Positions 46,612-55,240 are shown, counted from the stretch's first letter. The stretch is DNA of 64,000 nucleotides from an uncultured Saprospiraceae bacterium (GCA_943788055.1 CALSOU010000004.1:124001-188000), one strand, 5' to 3'. Numbers and translations are program-made. The notes: generated by a model not told the origin, from the letters alone.

Positions 46612-48003
46612 CTAATTAATACTTGGATCAGAGATCTCATATCCTTCTTGTTCGAGCATTTCTCTCTCATCGTCTTCTGCACCATGTGTAAGGGCCTCCA
46701 ATTTTTTACGGAAGACTAAGACTAGTAGACCGAAAGCAATACTGAAAACGGCTATTCCAGTAAAGATTGTCATTTCTCCTAGTCTCTCAGATGATTCACC
46801 AAGAAGACCTGCCAGTTTATTTCCAAAACCTGTCATTGCAAAATATACACCCATCATGATTGACCCATACTTTAATGGTGCAAGCTTAGTAATGTAAGAC
46901 AATGCCACAGGAGAAATACATAGCTCACCTACTGTGTGGAATAAGTACGCTAGGACGAGCCAATACATTGCAGATGAACCATTACTTGCATATTCTGCTG
47001 AGGCAGCAGTCATGAAGAAGAATCCGGCTCCCATGATGACCAATCCCATGATCATTTTGAACAGTCCAGTAGATAATTGGCCTTTCAATTTACGAGTTGC
47101 CCAGTATGCAGCAACTGAAGTACCTAATACAATGATAAAAAATGCATTTAGTGATTGGAACCATGTAGCAGGAACTTCAAATCCCATTAGCATACGATTT
47201 GTATTTTCGCTCGCATATATGTTCATAAGTCCTCCAGCTTGCTCGAAAGCTCCCCAGAATACGATTACCAATAAGAAACTCACTAGTAAGACTACAACTC
47301 GATCTTTTTCAATTTTAGTTAACGGACGTTGCATAGCTGCCTTTTCCTCTGGATCGACAGATGTTCCAAAGAAATTTCCCACGTTTTTGAGATAAGGTTG
47401 TCCGAAAAGATACACAGACAATCCAAGTAGCATTCCTATTCCAGCTAAACCAAAACCATAGTGCCATCCATAAACTTCTCCAACGGTACCGACAAGAATG
47501 CTTGAAAGAAATGCTCCTAAATTTATTCCTATGTAGAATATTGTAAATCCTTTATCACGACGTATGTCTCCTTGCTTATATAGACCACCTACCATGGTAG
47601 AAATATTGGGTTTCAACATCCCCACACCGGCAATAATAAATCCTAGTCCAGCATAAAATGCCCACATGGCTTCCACAGCCAGTATTCCATGTCCAATGAC
47701 TAAGAGTATGCCTCCATAAAGGACTGATTTCTTTTGACCTAAAAATCGATCTGCTATCCATCCGCCTGGGATTGAGGCTACGTAAACAAACATTGTGTAC
47801 CATCCATAAAGTGCTAATGCTTCTCCATCGGTCCAGCCTAAACCAGGGTTATCCGCTGTTGCTTCCCGTACCAGATAAAGAACAAGTAATGCTCGCATCC
47901 CATAGTAGGAAAAGCGTTCCCACATTTCCGTAAAAAATAAAACATATAATCCGACGGGATGTCCAAATAATTGTTTGCTCGAGGCATCGACTACTTTACT
48001 CAT
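46612..48003 (-). CDS. POT-family proton-dependent oligopeptide transporter
   Basis: A 463-residue transporter of about twelve to fourteen helices and normal POT length. The motifs FFTEMWERFSYYGMRALL (about 25) with the ExxER-like proton-coupling element, GVGMLKPNISTMVGGLY (about 126), FYIGINLGAF and VGELCISPVALSYITKL (about 365) are complete. It probably imports peptides to be used as nitrogen and carbon source. Upstream member of an operon with the larger paralogue, the small zinc protein and pdeM. Confidence 0.92.
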   Translation of the reverse strand: MSKVVDASSKQLFGHPVGLYVLFFTEMWERFSYYGMRALLVLYLVREATADNPGLGWTDGEALALYGWYTMFVYVASIPGGWIADRFLGQKKSVLYGGILLVIGHGILAVEAMWAFYAGLGFIIAGVGMLKPNISTMVGGLYKQGDIRRDKGFTIFYIGINLGAFLSSILVGTVGEVYGWHYGFGLAGIGMLLGLSVYLFGQPYLKNVGNFFGTSVDPEEKAAMQRPLTKIEKDRVVVLLVSFLLVIVFWGAFEQAGGLMNIYASENTNRMLMGFEVPATWFQSLNAFFIIVLGTSVAAYWATRKLKGQLSTGLFKMIMGLVIMGAGFFFMTAASAEYASNGSSAMYWLVLAYLFHTVGELCISPVALSYITKLAPLKYGSIMMGVYFAMTGFGNKLAGLLGESSERLGEMTIFTGIAVFSIAFGLLVLVFRKKLEALTHGAEDDEREMLEQEGYEISDPSIN

Positions 48004-48188
48004 GTACTTTCTGATTTTTCGTTTGGCTAAATTAGGTTTTTAAAAATAAAATTATGCTAATCGAGCCATGAATTATGTTACAGAAGTATTAAAGGGTATT
48101 CGAAAACAATTTCAAACGGTGTTTTGATATTGTCACAAGATTGGTGAAGTCATTAATCTTCAATTTGATGAAAAGTAGAATGGATATG

Positions 48189-48563
48189 TTAGCGCAAAAA
48201 GCGATGTTCTACTGCGCTACGAGCAACTTTGCCTCCAAGTGGTAGGCCCTCTTTTTGAATTCTTATCAGACCGCCCTTGACAACATCGCTTTGTGCTAGT
48301 ATTTTCTTTTTGATGTTGTAAATGAGTGTTTCCAGAAGTTTTTTCGGTTCTTCCATTTCACTCTTTACAATTTCGTAGATCCATTCATAGTTGAATGTTT
48401 CTCCTAGCTCATCGCTGCCGTCTATAAACAACTTACAATCTAGATATACTGAAACCTTGAAAGTTCTTCCTACTTTTTGTTCTTCAGGATAAACTCCATG
48501 ATATGCATGAAAACTCATTCCTTCTAGCGCAATTTGATAATCTTCATCTGATTTGGGGATCAT
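48189..48563 (-). CDS. folB: Dihydroneopterin aldolase
   Basis: A 124-residue folate enzyme that cleaves dihydroneopterin to 6-hydroxymethyl-dihydropterin and glycolaldehyde. The family features are LEGMSFHAYHGVYPEEQKVG near the start (catalytic Tyr/Glu region) and LLETLIYNIKKKI and IRIQKEGLPLGGKV near the end. I take the ATG at 48563, five bases after the stop of the TPR lipoprotein gene, because it gives the usual length; the longer frame to 48611 would overlap that gene. The pairing with a lipoprotein gene appears accidental. Confidence 0.9.
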   Translation of the reverse strand: MIPKSDEDYQIALEGMSFHAYHGVYPEEQKVGRTFKVSVYLDCKLFIDGSDELGETFNYEWIYEIVKSEMEEPKKLLETLIYNIKKKILAQSDVVKGGLIRIQKEGLPLGGKVARSAVEHRFLR

Positions 48564-48568
48564 AATAT

Positions 48569-50002
48569 TTACTTTGCTGCTCTGACGCTTGTGTTTTCTT
48601 TTATCCAACAACCCACGTAGAATGGGCCACCTTCTTTTACATTTGGCCTGCTAAAGACTTCTTCGATTGCAGGCATATACTTAGCATAAGTATTGATCAA
48701 CTTGTTTGCTTCACCAGCAACTGATGAATCAATCTTCTTTGCATATTGCCATTTGTCAATTGCTGGCCAAGTAACGATTTGTGAGTCCCAACCTGTTCCA
48801 GGACCACATATCGGTCCAGATGAGGCATACAGTTTTCCTATTAGGATATAAGGTTCACCCCAATTTGGTTTACTAGATGCCGCTTTACGTGCATACTTTC
48901 TTGCTAATGGAAAATTTTTGATATCTCTATAGTATATCTTCGCAACGATTAGCTGAGTTTTTGCGCTCTTTTCGGGGTCTGTTTCGGTACTGAGGTATTC
49001 GTCGAATTTAGTAATAGCATTGGCATAGTCACCATTTCTATAGAATCTATAAGCTTCCGAAAGTGGTCCTTTAGTTATTGTGTTTTCAGATTTGCAATTG
49101 GCTTTATAAGCTTCAGAAATCGCTTGTAATTCTTCACCTTCCAAGGAGCATCCACCCCTTCTTAATCGTATTCCAACTTTTTCTATGATTTCACAATCAG
49201 TATTATTTGCTAGGAATTCAGGATAGTACTTTTCGCTGTAGTATTCACATGGGTAGAAATCTGGATAACCTTCTAAAGCCTCTAGTCTGTCGAGAGCATA
49301 TCCATTGATTATTATCCATGGTTCACACTCTGTTCCGCAAGTCTCATTGCCATATTCGATAGCATCTAAAAGAATCAACGCGTATTTGCTAGCAACCGAA
49401 GATTCTATAGATTTATTTCCCATCATGTTTACCAACATGGCTGAAAACGGATTAATTGCGTAATAGGGAATTTCTTGACCTAGACTATCAGAGGCTACTT
49501 TGAATAGATCTAGGATGTAGCTGTCGCTAACTGATTTTTTAAATGTATAATACATATCAAAACCTTCTCTAGCGGAAAGGACAGCTTCATCTCCATAGCA
49601 CATTTTTCTTCTTTGATACAGGTATTTGACTGAATCTACCCACATGGACTTTTCTTCCTCTGAAGTAGATTTGTTAAACATGTGGGCATAAATTTTGACA
49701 CCATCGTCATAGTGGTAAGTCTTTCTTCCGTCAGCTTTAGGAGCTAAACTAAAGGCCTGTTTCCATAGTGGGTATGCTTCTTCAAAGTTGCCCATTTTAA
49801 CTTGATCCTTATACAGAACAAAAGCGGTAAGTGCTTCTTCGCTTCGATTTCCGAGTTGAGAGAATGTTCTACACATTTTTTCTTCTGCAGTTAATGGCGG
49901 TGTACTTTCTTTCACTACTTCAACAACTTCCTTGGTTGTTTGCGGTGCACATGCAACGAACAATGCAATTAGTAAATAGAATGTAAGTAACTTAAAGTTC
50001 AT
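48569..50002 (-). CDS. TPR-containing lipoprotein of unknown function
   Basis: A 477-residue lipoprotein (lipobox FVACAP, Cys 18). TPR-like helix pairs are seen around residues 70-90 (GNFEEAYPLWKQAFSLAPK) and again around 320-370 (NGDYANAITKFDEYLS, NFPLARKYARKAASSKPNWGEPYILIGKLY). The C-terminal GPFYVGCWIKENT and the cysteines CGPGTGW suggest a disulfide-stabilised periplasmic form. Similar proteins are frequent in Saprospiria-like genomes, function unknown. It may scaffold an envelope complex. Confidence 0.8.
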   Translation of the reverse strand: MNFKLLTFYLLIALFVACAPQTTKEVVEVVKESTPPLTAEEKMCRTFSQLGNRSEEALTAFVLYKDQVKMGNFEEAYPLWKQAFSLAPKADGRKTYHYDDGVKIYAHMFNKSTSEEEKSMWVDSVKYLYQRRKMCYGDEAVLSAREGFDMYYTFKKSVSDSYILDLFKVASDSLGQEIPYYAINPFSAMLVNMMGNKSIESSVASKYALILLDAIEYGNETCGTECEPWIIINGYALDRLEALEGYPDFYPCEYYSEKYYPEFLANNTDCEIIEKVGIRLRRGGCSLEGEELQAISEAYKANCKSENTITKGPLSEAYRFYRNGDYANAITKFDEYLSTETDPEKSAKTQLIVAKIYYRDIKNFPLARKYARKAASSKPNWGEPYILIGKLYASSGPICGPGTGWDSQIVTWPAIDKWQYAKKIDSSVAGEANKLINTYAKYMPAIEEVFSRPNVKEGGPFYVGCWIKENTSVRAAK

Positions 50003-50179
50003 ACTCGGTTATTTTAATATTGAAAGCAAATCTACTCATATGTTTTAGGAGCATCAACAGTTAGCAGAAAAGATATTCACTTAGAATAATGATGTCTTAT
50101 TATTGCTTTTTGGCGTAAGCTGCCTTAGACTGTACATCCATCTTAGAGTATCCTAAACACACACGTTTATATTCACTTT

Positions 50180-50437
50180 ATGTTCAGGACTGCTTACCAA
50201 AATGCAGTTTGTATTGCAAATCTTACCGAAGCACCACGTGAAGTCTATCGTATAGGTTTGCCAACTAAAGGTGATTACATGAAAATATTTGATTCTGAGG
50301 AAGAGCGATTCTTTGGAAGTAATTATGCCGAAGTGTAGAAATACAAGTCAGATCCCATCAAGTGGCAACATCGAGAGAATTCAATGGAAATCAAATTAGC
50401 TCTCCTTGCTCTACAAATGTTTAAGCAATCGAAATAG
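50180..50437 (+). pseudogene. C-terminal remnant of a 1,4-alpha-glucan branching enzyme (GlgB-like)
   Basis: An 86-codon frame reads AVCIANLTEAPREVYRIGLP, DYMKIFDSEEERFFGSNYAEV, an in-frame TAG (50336-50338), then KYKSDPIKWQHRENSMEIKL and ends TAG at 50437. The YRIGLP...FDS...GSNY pattern matches the C-terminal beta-sandwich domain of branching enzymes (usual form VPRENYRIGVP...IFNSD...YGGSN). No catalytic domain is nearby, so the rest of the gene has been deleted. Confidence 0.72.
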
Positions 50438-50454
50438 AAAAGCTGTGCTAACAT

Positions 50455-50898
50455 CTAAAACCAACCTGCACCTAATCCTCTAAAAGGCCAAGGAATCATT
50501 GCAAAAATTATTAATAATGCAATTGCATTATAGATTAACATGGTTTTATACTTTCCAGTGTAGTTTTCTACCCTTTTCATTTTCGCTCCACCAATAGTTA
50601 CTAGAACAACAGCAATAATCATCATGAGTGAATGTTCCATTGTGTAGAAACGAACGGCTGCATTACTCCATGAGTCTAGCGAGAAATTAACTTTCGGACT
50701 AATGAAAAGTAGGACTAGACCAAGGAGTAGTTGAATATGAATAAACATTGTGTTTGCTCTAAAAATTCCTTTTACGGTTTTAGACATATCTTGCTTCTTG
50801 GACATCCAATTAAGCAAGCTAATGACTACTGTTAGAACTAATAGTAGTAATGCAATCCATCGAAGTCCCGAATGTGCGTGAAGAATACCGTTATACAT
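50455..50898 (-). CDS. Cytochrome b-like four-helix membrane protein
   Basis: A 147-residue integral membrane protein from the ATG at 50898 (MYNGILHAHSGLRW); the upstream ATG at 50937 would add 13 residues. Four hydrophobic segments lie at about 12-30, 50-70, 85-105 and 118-140. His residues in the first helix region (HAHSGLRW) and in MEHSLMMI suggest haem binding, as in the small cytochrome b-like family of Bacteroidota. No redox partner gene is adjacent. Confidence 0.75.
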   Translation of the reverse strand: MYNGILHAHSGLRWIALLLLVLTVVISLLNWMSKKQDMSKTVKGIFRANTMFIHIQLLLGLVLLFISPKVNFSLDSWSNAAVRFYTMEHSLMMIIAVVLVTIGGAKMKRVENYTGKYKTMLIYNAIALLIIFAMIPWPFRGLGAGWF

Positions 50899-50937
50899 AG
50901 CAGTAATTTTAAAGTTTGTAAAGTGGAGCAGATGCAA

Positions 50938-51385
50938 CTGTTATAGAACCCTAATGAACACAAAAATAATGATTTAAAACTCATTTCGGAACTAAAAACC
51001 ACAATGCACAATATCAAAATAGAAGAACAACAAGAAAAGGATAAAGGATAATCATGTAGCTTCTAAACTCAATATGGGTTTGGAAACTGTTTTATCTTAT
51101 GTTTGAAAGTTGAATTGATTTTACTAGGATCATCATATCGATTTTCTCGAAGATCTTTCAAGTGATGCTTTGCAATATGGTACAGTGTTTCCCTATTTAC
51201 CAACACTTGTTCATCGTTATATGCTTTACCACATTTCTATTGTTTTTTCTGTATTGTTCTATTGAAGCTGCCTTTTAAATATTGATAATCTAAAGATATT
51301 CAACCAAAACGCTTATATGGTAATTTTAAAAAGTTAATTTTCTTTATTTTAGTATTTTAGTATTTTAATTTAATTCTAAATAAAA
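50938..51385. other. Intergenic region at the left edge of the DGR island
   Basis: About 450 AT-rich bases. It contains a 55-codon open stretch on the minus strand (51069-51236, listed separately) and, near 51386, AT-rich sequence without an exact TAnnTTTG box. I see no insertion-sequence ends or tRNA that would define an island boundary. Confidence 0.5.
51069..51236 (-). pseudogene. Possible C-terminal gene remnant, family not recognised
   Basis: A stop-free run of 55 codons with protein-like composition, including YNDEQVLVNRETLYHIAKHH and DDPSKINSTFKHKIKQFPN, preceded in frame by TAG and closed by TGA. It has no start codon. It looks like the tail of a deleted helical protein rather than chance sequence, but I cannot name it. 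Confidence 0.35.
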
Positions 51386-51859
51386 ATGAGAAAATATTTT
51401 TTTATAATCACTTTCTTTTCAGCAAGTGTGATTTATTCCCAAGTTGCAGTTAGTGCTTCAGGAAGTGATGCAACTGGAACTGGAGGAACCGCAAGCTATA
51501 CTGTCGGTCAAGTAGCATATAAAACAACATCAGGTACTAATGGTTCAGTATCAGCTGGTGTACAACAAGCTTATACAATCTCTGCTACAACAGGTGTAAA
51601 TGAAACTAATTTCAACCTTGAAGCTAGCGTTTATCCAAATCCAACAACTGATCTGTTGGTTTTGAGTGTTAATGAATTGAAAGAGGACTATAAGTACAAA
51701 GTGTTGGATATGGCAGGTAAGCTTTTGTCTAATGGCAAATTAACAAATCACCAAACGCAATTAGATTTTAGTAATTATACAGCTGGTTCTTATTACGTAA
51801 ACATAACAAGCAACCAGAGCAAAAACATAAAAACTTTCCAAGTGATCAAAAACAAATAA
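51386..51859 (+). CDS. Small secreted protein with T9SS type A sorting domain
   Basis: A 157-residue protein: signal peptide (about 1-19, MRKYFFIITFFSASVIYSQ), a short Gly/Ser/Thr-rich module with SASGSDATGTGGTASYTVGQ, and a sorting domain from ASVYPNPTTDLLVLSV (about 81) to IKTFQVIKNK. The T9SS domain directs export through the outer membrane and is normally removed. Such short proteins often precede FISUMP genes in Bacteroidota. The stop is only two bases before the FISUMP gene, so the two are co-transcribed and may be secreted together. Confidence 0.85.
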   Translation: MRKYFFIITFFSASVIYSQVAVSASGSDATGTGGTASYTVGQVAYKTTSGTNGSVSAGVQQAYTISATTGVNETNFNLEASVYPNPTTDLLVLSVNELKEDYKYKVLDMAGKLLSNGKLTNHQTQLDFSNYTAGSYYVNITSNQSKNIKTFQVIKNK

Positions 51860-51861
51860 AT

Positions 51862-53085
51862 ATGAAACAAACATTTGCATTTTTAACATTCATTTTTGCA
51901 TCCTTAGTAGCTTTTTCACAAGCTCCAAATGCCATGAGTTACCAGGCGGTAATTCGCGATGCAAATAACAAATTAGTATCTAACCAGTCTGTAAGTATGC
52001 AAATTAGTATTCTGCAAGGATCAGCAAGTGACCCATCCGTTTATACTGAAACACAAACCCTAACAACTAATGCTAATGGCCTTGCAAGTATGGAAATAGG
52101 TTCAGGAACTATTGTGCTCGGGTCTTTTTCTGCGATAGACTGGGCAAATGGTCCATATTTTATTAAAACAGAAACAGATCCAACAGGAGGAAGTACTTAT
52201 ACCATAACTGGAACAAGTCAGCTTTTGAGTGTGCCTTATGCAATGCATGCTAAAACTGCTGAAAACACATTTTCAGGAGATTATGATGATTTAAATAATA
52301 AACCTACAAATATTAGTGCCTTTACTAATGATGCTGGTTATGTTACAATATTAAATGATGATGACGCTACCAATGAGTTACAAAATTTATCTGTTTCTAC
52401 AACAGGTGATACTTTGTATTTACAAAATGGAGGTTTTGTAATTATACCAGGAATTAGTGCTGCTAATACACCTTTCGTAAACGTTCATTGTACAGGCACC
52501 CCAACAGCAATAGTAGACGTTATTAACCCTACAACTGGAAAAACATGGATGGATAGAAATTTAGGTGCTTCACAAGTAGCAACTAGCAGCACAGATGCTG
52601 ATGCTTATGGAGATTTATACCAATGGGGAAGAAGAGCTGATGGACATCATTGCAGAAATTCTTCAACTACAAGTACTTTAAGTAGTACTGATCAACCTGG
52701 ACATGGAGAATTTATAACTCCTGACGCTTCTCCTTTCGATTGGCGCAGCCCACATAATGGTAATTTATGGCAGGGCGTAAATGGTACCAACAATCCTTGC
52801 CCAAGTGGTTATCGTTTACCCACTTTTACAGAGTTAGATGCAGAGCATAACAGTTGGATTAGTGATGATGCAGCCGGTGCTTTTGCTTCACCATTGAAAT
52901 TGCAAGTGGCGGGCTACCGCTACAGCAACAATGGTTCGCTCAGTGATGTTGGGTCTTACGGTAACTATTGGAGCAGTACGGTTGATGGTACCTCCTCCTC
53001 CTACCTCTTCTTTAAAAGTGACTATGCCATCATGCTCAGCAGCACTCGATCTAACGGACTCTCTGTGCGTTGCCTTAAGGACTGA
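51862..53085 (+). CDS. Secreted FISUMP-domain protein, variable target protein of a diversity-generating retroelement
   Basis: A 407-residue protein with signal peptide (MKQTFAFLTFIFASLVAFSQ), an N-terminal beta-rich module (about 20-130, MSYQAVIRDANNKLVSNQ and LLSVPYAMHAKTAE), a linker and a FISUMP domain from NPTTGKTWMDRNLGAS (about 223) to the end. FISUMP belongs to the formylglycine-enzyme/C-type-lectin-like folds used as DGR targets. The last 58 codons (52909-53082) are a variable repeat: relative to the template at 53461 almost every Asn codon is replaced by Tyr, Ser, Asp, Phe, Leu, Ile or Thr, while NYWSSTVDGT and SVRCL are kept. The diversified loop would face the solvent and bind ligands on prey, host or phage. 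Confidence 0.9.
   Translation: MKQTFAFLTFIFASLVAFSQAPNAMSYQAVIRDANNKLVSNQSVSMQISILQGSASDPSVYTETQTLTTNANGLASMEIGSGTIVLGSFSAIDWANGPYFIKTETDPTGGSTYTITGTSQLLSVPYAMHAKTAENTFSGDYDDLNNKPTNISAFTNDAGYVTILNDDDATNELQNLSVSTTGDTLYLQNGGFVIIPGISAANTPFVNVHCTGTPTAIVDVINPTTGKTWMDRNLGASQVATSSTDADAYGDLYQWGRRADGHHCRNSSTTSTLSSTDQPGHGEFITPDASPFDWRSPHNGNLWQGVNGTNNPCPSGYRLPTFTELDAEHNSWISDDAAGAFASPLKLQVAGYRYSNNGSLSDVGSYGNYWSSTVDGTSSSYLFFKSDYAIMLSSTRSNGLSVRCLKD
52899..53076 (+). repeat. DGR variable repeat (VR)
   Basis: About 178 bases matching the template repeat at 53451-53628. Over 56 codons (52909-53076 against 53461-53628) there are 31 mismatches; 24 are at template adenines. The 3' end TCTGTGCGTTGCCTTAA is identical in both copies and is a candidate initiation-of-mutagenic-homology segment. 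Seven non-adenine changes show later drift. Confidence 0.9.
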
Positions 53086-53089
53086 CACT

Positions 53090-53332
53090 TTGATAAGCGA
53101 TTTGCTAATTAATATTTACAAATCGAATCAAAGTAAAAAAGAAACGCGAACTCAATACATTGATAACGCGAGACAGAACATATAAGTAGTTCGTTTGTTG
53201 CTTCGTATCTGTGAAGATTTAAAAGTAATTGGAATGAAAGGGTTTGTGGCCTTAAACATACAAGTAGAAGAATTGTCCAAGCAATTAACTTCATGGCAAA
53301 AATACGCTACCGGAGTTCAAGCGAATAAATAA
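53090..53332 (+). pseudogene. avd: Avd-like DGR accessory protein gene with premature stop
   Basis: The frame LISDLLINIYKSNQ...RTQYIDNARQNI, then a TAA at 53183-53185, then VVRLLLRICEDLKVI, GMKGFVALNIQVEELSKQL and TSWQKYATG ends with TAA at 53332. It matches the small four-helix-bundle Avd proteins that bind the reverse transcriptase and template RNA; the pattern arg-rich helix, LLLRI, FV.LN and KQL..WQK is typical. The only start near the VR is a TTG at 53090, five bases after the FISUMP stop, so the first helix may be shortened. The stop is most simply a GAA-to-TAA change, since Glu is usual there. Confidence 0.75.
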
Positions 53333-53374
53333 AAAAAACGTAGGAAGTGTGTAGCATTTAATCCTAACATATCG

Positions 53375-53390
53375 TCCTGTATTTTCAGGA
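53375..53390 (+). other. Short hairpin upstream of the template repeat
   Basis: TCCTG-TATTTT-CAGGA can form a small stem-loop 60 bases before the template repeat. It might belong to the 5' part of the template RNA. Confidence 0.35.
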
Positions 53391-53450
53391 TACAAGTTAA
53401 AACAGTTTCAGCATGAGTTATTGTGTTGCGAAGTGCAAAAGATATGTTTT

Positions 53451-53628
53451 ATTGCCCATGGCGGGCAACCGCAACAACAGCAATGGTTTGCTTAATAATG
53501 TTGGGTCCAACTGTAACTATTGGAGCAGTACGGTTGATGGAACCAACTCCAACAACCTCAACTTTAACAGTAACAATGCCAACATGAACAACAACAATCG
53601 AGCTAACGGAAACTCTGTGCGTTGCCTT
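53451..53628 (+). repeat. DGR template repeat (TR)
   Basis: Noncoding copy of the VR, in which 22 of 56 codons read as Asn AAY (for example the run at 53548-53604). This adenine loading is the signature of a template designed for adenine-specific mutagenesis. The flanking conserved words ATTGC...TGGCGGGC (5') and TCTGTGCGTTGCC (3') match the VR. A chance open frame of 85 codons over it is not a protein. No reverse transcriptase gene follows; the next gene starts 46 bases downstream. Confidence 0.88.
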
Positions 53629-53674
53629 AATGATTATTTATGTTTGGGTCACAGCCTATTTTTAAAATAACATT

Positions 53675-55069
53675 ATGACAAAAACATATCAAAGCACACT
53701 ATTAATTTGCTTCGTCCTGCTAACTAGTAGTTTATTCTCCCAAACTATTTCGGGTAATTTAAAACTTATCACTAAGCAGCCCATAAAACTTGAAGGTTTT
53801 AATGGACTAAAAACCTATTCTATTTCATCTAGCACCATAGATGAAAATGGTAATTTCAAGCTCAATTATTCCAAAGCAGATTATGGAGGGGGCTACTTGA
53901 TGTCTACTGATAAAAAGCCATTATTTGTAATACTAAGCGGAGAAGACATTGAAATAACTGGAGCAGCATTGAGCTACAAAGAGACTATTAAAATAACCAA
54001 AGGGCAAGAAAACCAATGGTTTGAGCAGTATGCCATAGAACATCCAAAAAGAGAGCAAGCATTGAGTGCTTGGACTTATTTAGAGAAAATATATACCATG
54101 GATACTCTTTTTTTAGTTCAGAAAACTCCCAATCAAGCGATTAAAAAAGAAAAACAACGCGTTAAAAATGAAGATTCAACTTTTTTAGCTCTTTTACCCA
54201 AAGACAGTTATGTAAGCTGGTTTTTACCTACGCGTAAATTCGTTAGTTCCGTTTCTACAGTTGCACAGCACCGCAGGGAGGAAATTCCTAGCACAATTGC
54301 TTCATTCAGAGCATTGGATTACACGGACCAAAGACTATACAAAAGTGGCTTATTTAAAGATGCCATTGAAAGTCATTTTTGGTTACTAGAAAACAGTGGT
54401 AAAAGTTTAGATTCTGTTTTTGTAGAAATGCAACGGTCAATAGATGCTATGCTAGAGAAATTGATTACCAACGAGGAACGATTAAATGAAGTAACGGATT
54501 ATCTATTTGATTTATTGGAGCGTCATAGTTTATTCCAAGCTTCGGAGTATTTAGCCCTTAAAGTATTAAATGAGGTGGGTTGCACCATAAATAGTGATTT
54601 AGCTAAGCAATTGGAAACCTACCGTGCTATGAAAAAAGGGAATACAGCACCAGATATTGTTTTCAATGGTGATAATTTTGCGCCAGGATACAAGTCAGAA
54701 AATTCCCCAAAAAAATTATCAGATCTTACAAGCAAATATACCTTAGTTGTATTTGGAGCTAGCTGGTGTAATACCTGTGCTAAAGAAATACCAGGAATTG
54801 CAAAATACTACCAGAAATGGAGAGAAAATGATTTGGAAGTGGTATTTATATCCTTAGATGAAGAACAAGAAGTTTATAGAAGTTTTGTTAAAGACTTCCC
54901 TTTTATCTCTGTGTGCGACTATAAAAAATGGGATAGTCCTATAGTTAACGATTATTATGTTTTTGGCACACCCACCATGTTCTTATTGGATAACAAAAGA
55001 GAGATTTTACTAAGGCCAAACTCTGTAAATCAAGTAGATGCTTGGGTGGATTGGTTTATCATCAAATAA
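53675..55069 (+). CDS. Secreted thioredoxin-like protein with DUF4369-like N-terminal domain
   Basis: A 464-residue exported protein: signal peptide (about 1-22, MTKTYQSTLLICFVLLTSSL), a beta-rich DUF4369-like domain (about 25-105), a helical middle, and a C-terminal TlpA-like domain with VVFGASWCNTCAKEIPGI (about 365) and the cis-Pro in FGTPTMFLL (about 427). The WCNTC pair supports disulfide reduction or isomerisation in the periplasm. It begins 35-46 bases after the template repeat, in the place where a DGR reverse transcriptase would be expected, suggesting deletion or that the reverse transcriptase is elsewhere. Confidence 0.85.
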   Translation: MTKTYQSTLLICFVLLTSSLFSQTISGNLKLITKQPIKLEGFNGLKTYSISSSTIDENGNFKLNYSKADYGGGYLMSTDKKPLFVILSGEDIEITGAALSYKETIKITKGQENQWFEQYAIEHPKREQALSAWTYLEKIYTMDTLFLVQKTPNQAIKKEKQRVKNEDSTFLALLPKDSYVSWFLPTRKFVSSVSTVAQHRREEIPSTIASFRALDYTDQRLYKSGLFKDAIESHFWLLENSGKSLDSVFVEMQRSIDAMLEKLITNEERLNEVTDYLFDLLERHSLFQASEYLALKVLNEVGCTINSDLAKQLETYRAMKKGNTAPDIVFNGDNFAPGYKSENSPKKLSDLTSKYTLVVFGASWCNTCAKEIPGIAKYYQKWRENDLEVVFISLDEEQEVYRSFVKDFPFISVCDYKKWDSPIVNDYYVFGTPTMFLLDNKREILLRPNSVNQVDAWVDWFIIK

Positions 55070-55230
55070 ACCTTCACCGCCTCCTTCAATTCAATATTTC
55101 CAGTTGGAGAATCTAGGTCTGAATAATGGAAAATTATAAACGGTTGGGCTTGACCGTCTTTTTGGTAGCGGACACCAATCATTTTTTGTCCGTTATTTTC
55201 TTGTATGGTAACTTTTTATAGTTCTATCAT
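55030..55230 (-). pseudogene. Short unidentified gene remnant
   Basis: A frame starting ATG at 55230 (MIEL), broken at once by TAA (55216-55218), then KVTIQENNGQKMIGVRYQ, GQAQPFIIFHYSDLD and IELKEAVK before TGA at 55030. The composition is protein-like. It overlaps the end of the convergent thioredoxin-like gene. Function unknown; possibly chance. Confidence 0.35.
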
Positions 55231-55240
55231 GATATTATTT

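Noticed and set aside
53413-53670. Open frame of 85 codons very rich in Asn over the template repeat
   Set aside because: The Asn richness is the adenine loading of a DGR template. There is no signal peptide or fold, and the frame is inherited from the VR copy.
53675-55069. Reverse transcriptase function for the gene after the template repeat
   Set aside because: The sequence has a signal peptide and a WCNTC thioredoxin motif and lacks YxDD and LGxxxSQ motifs.
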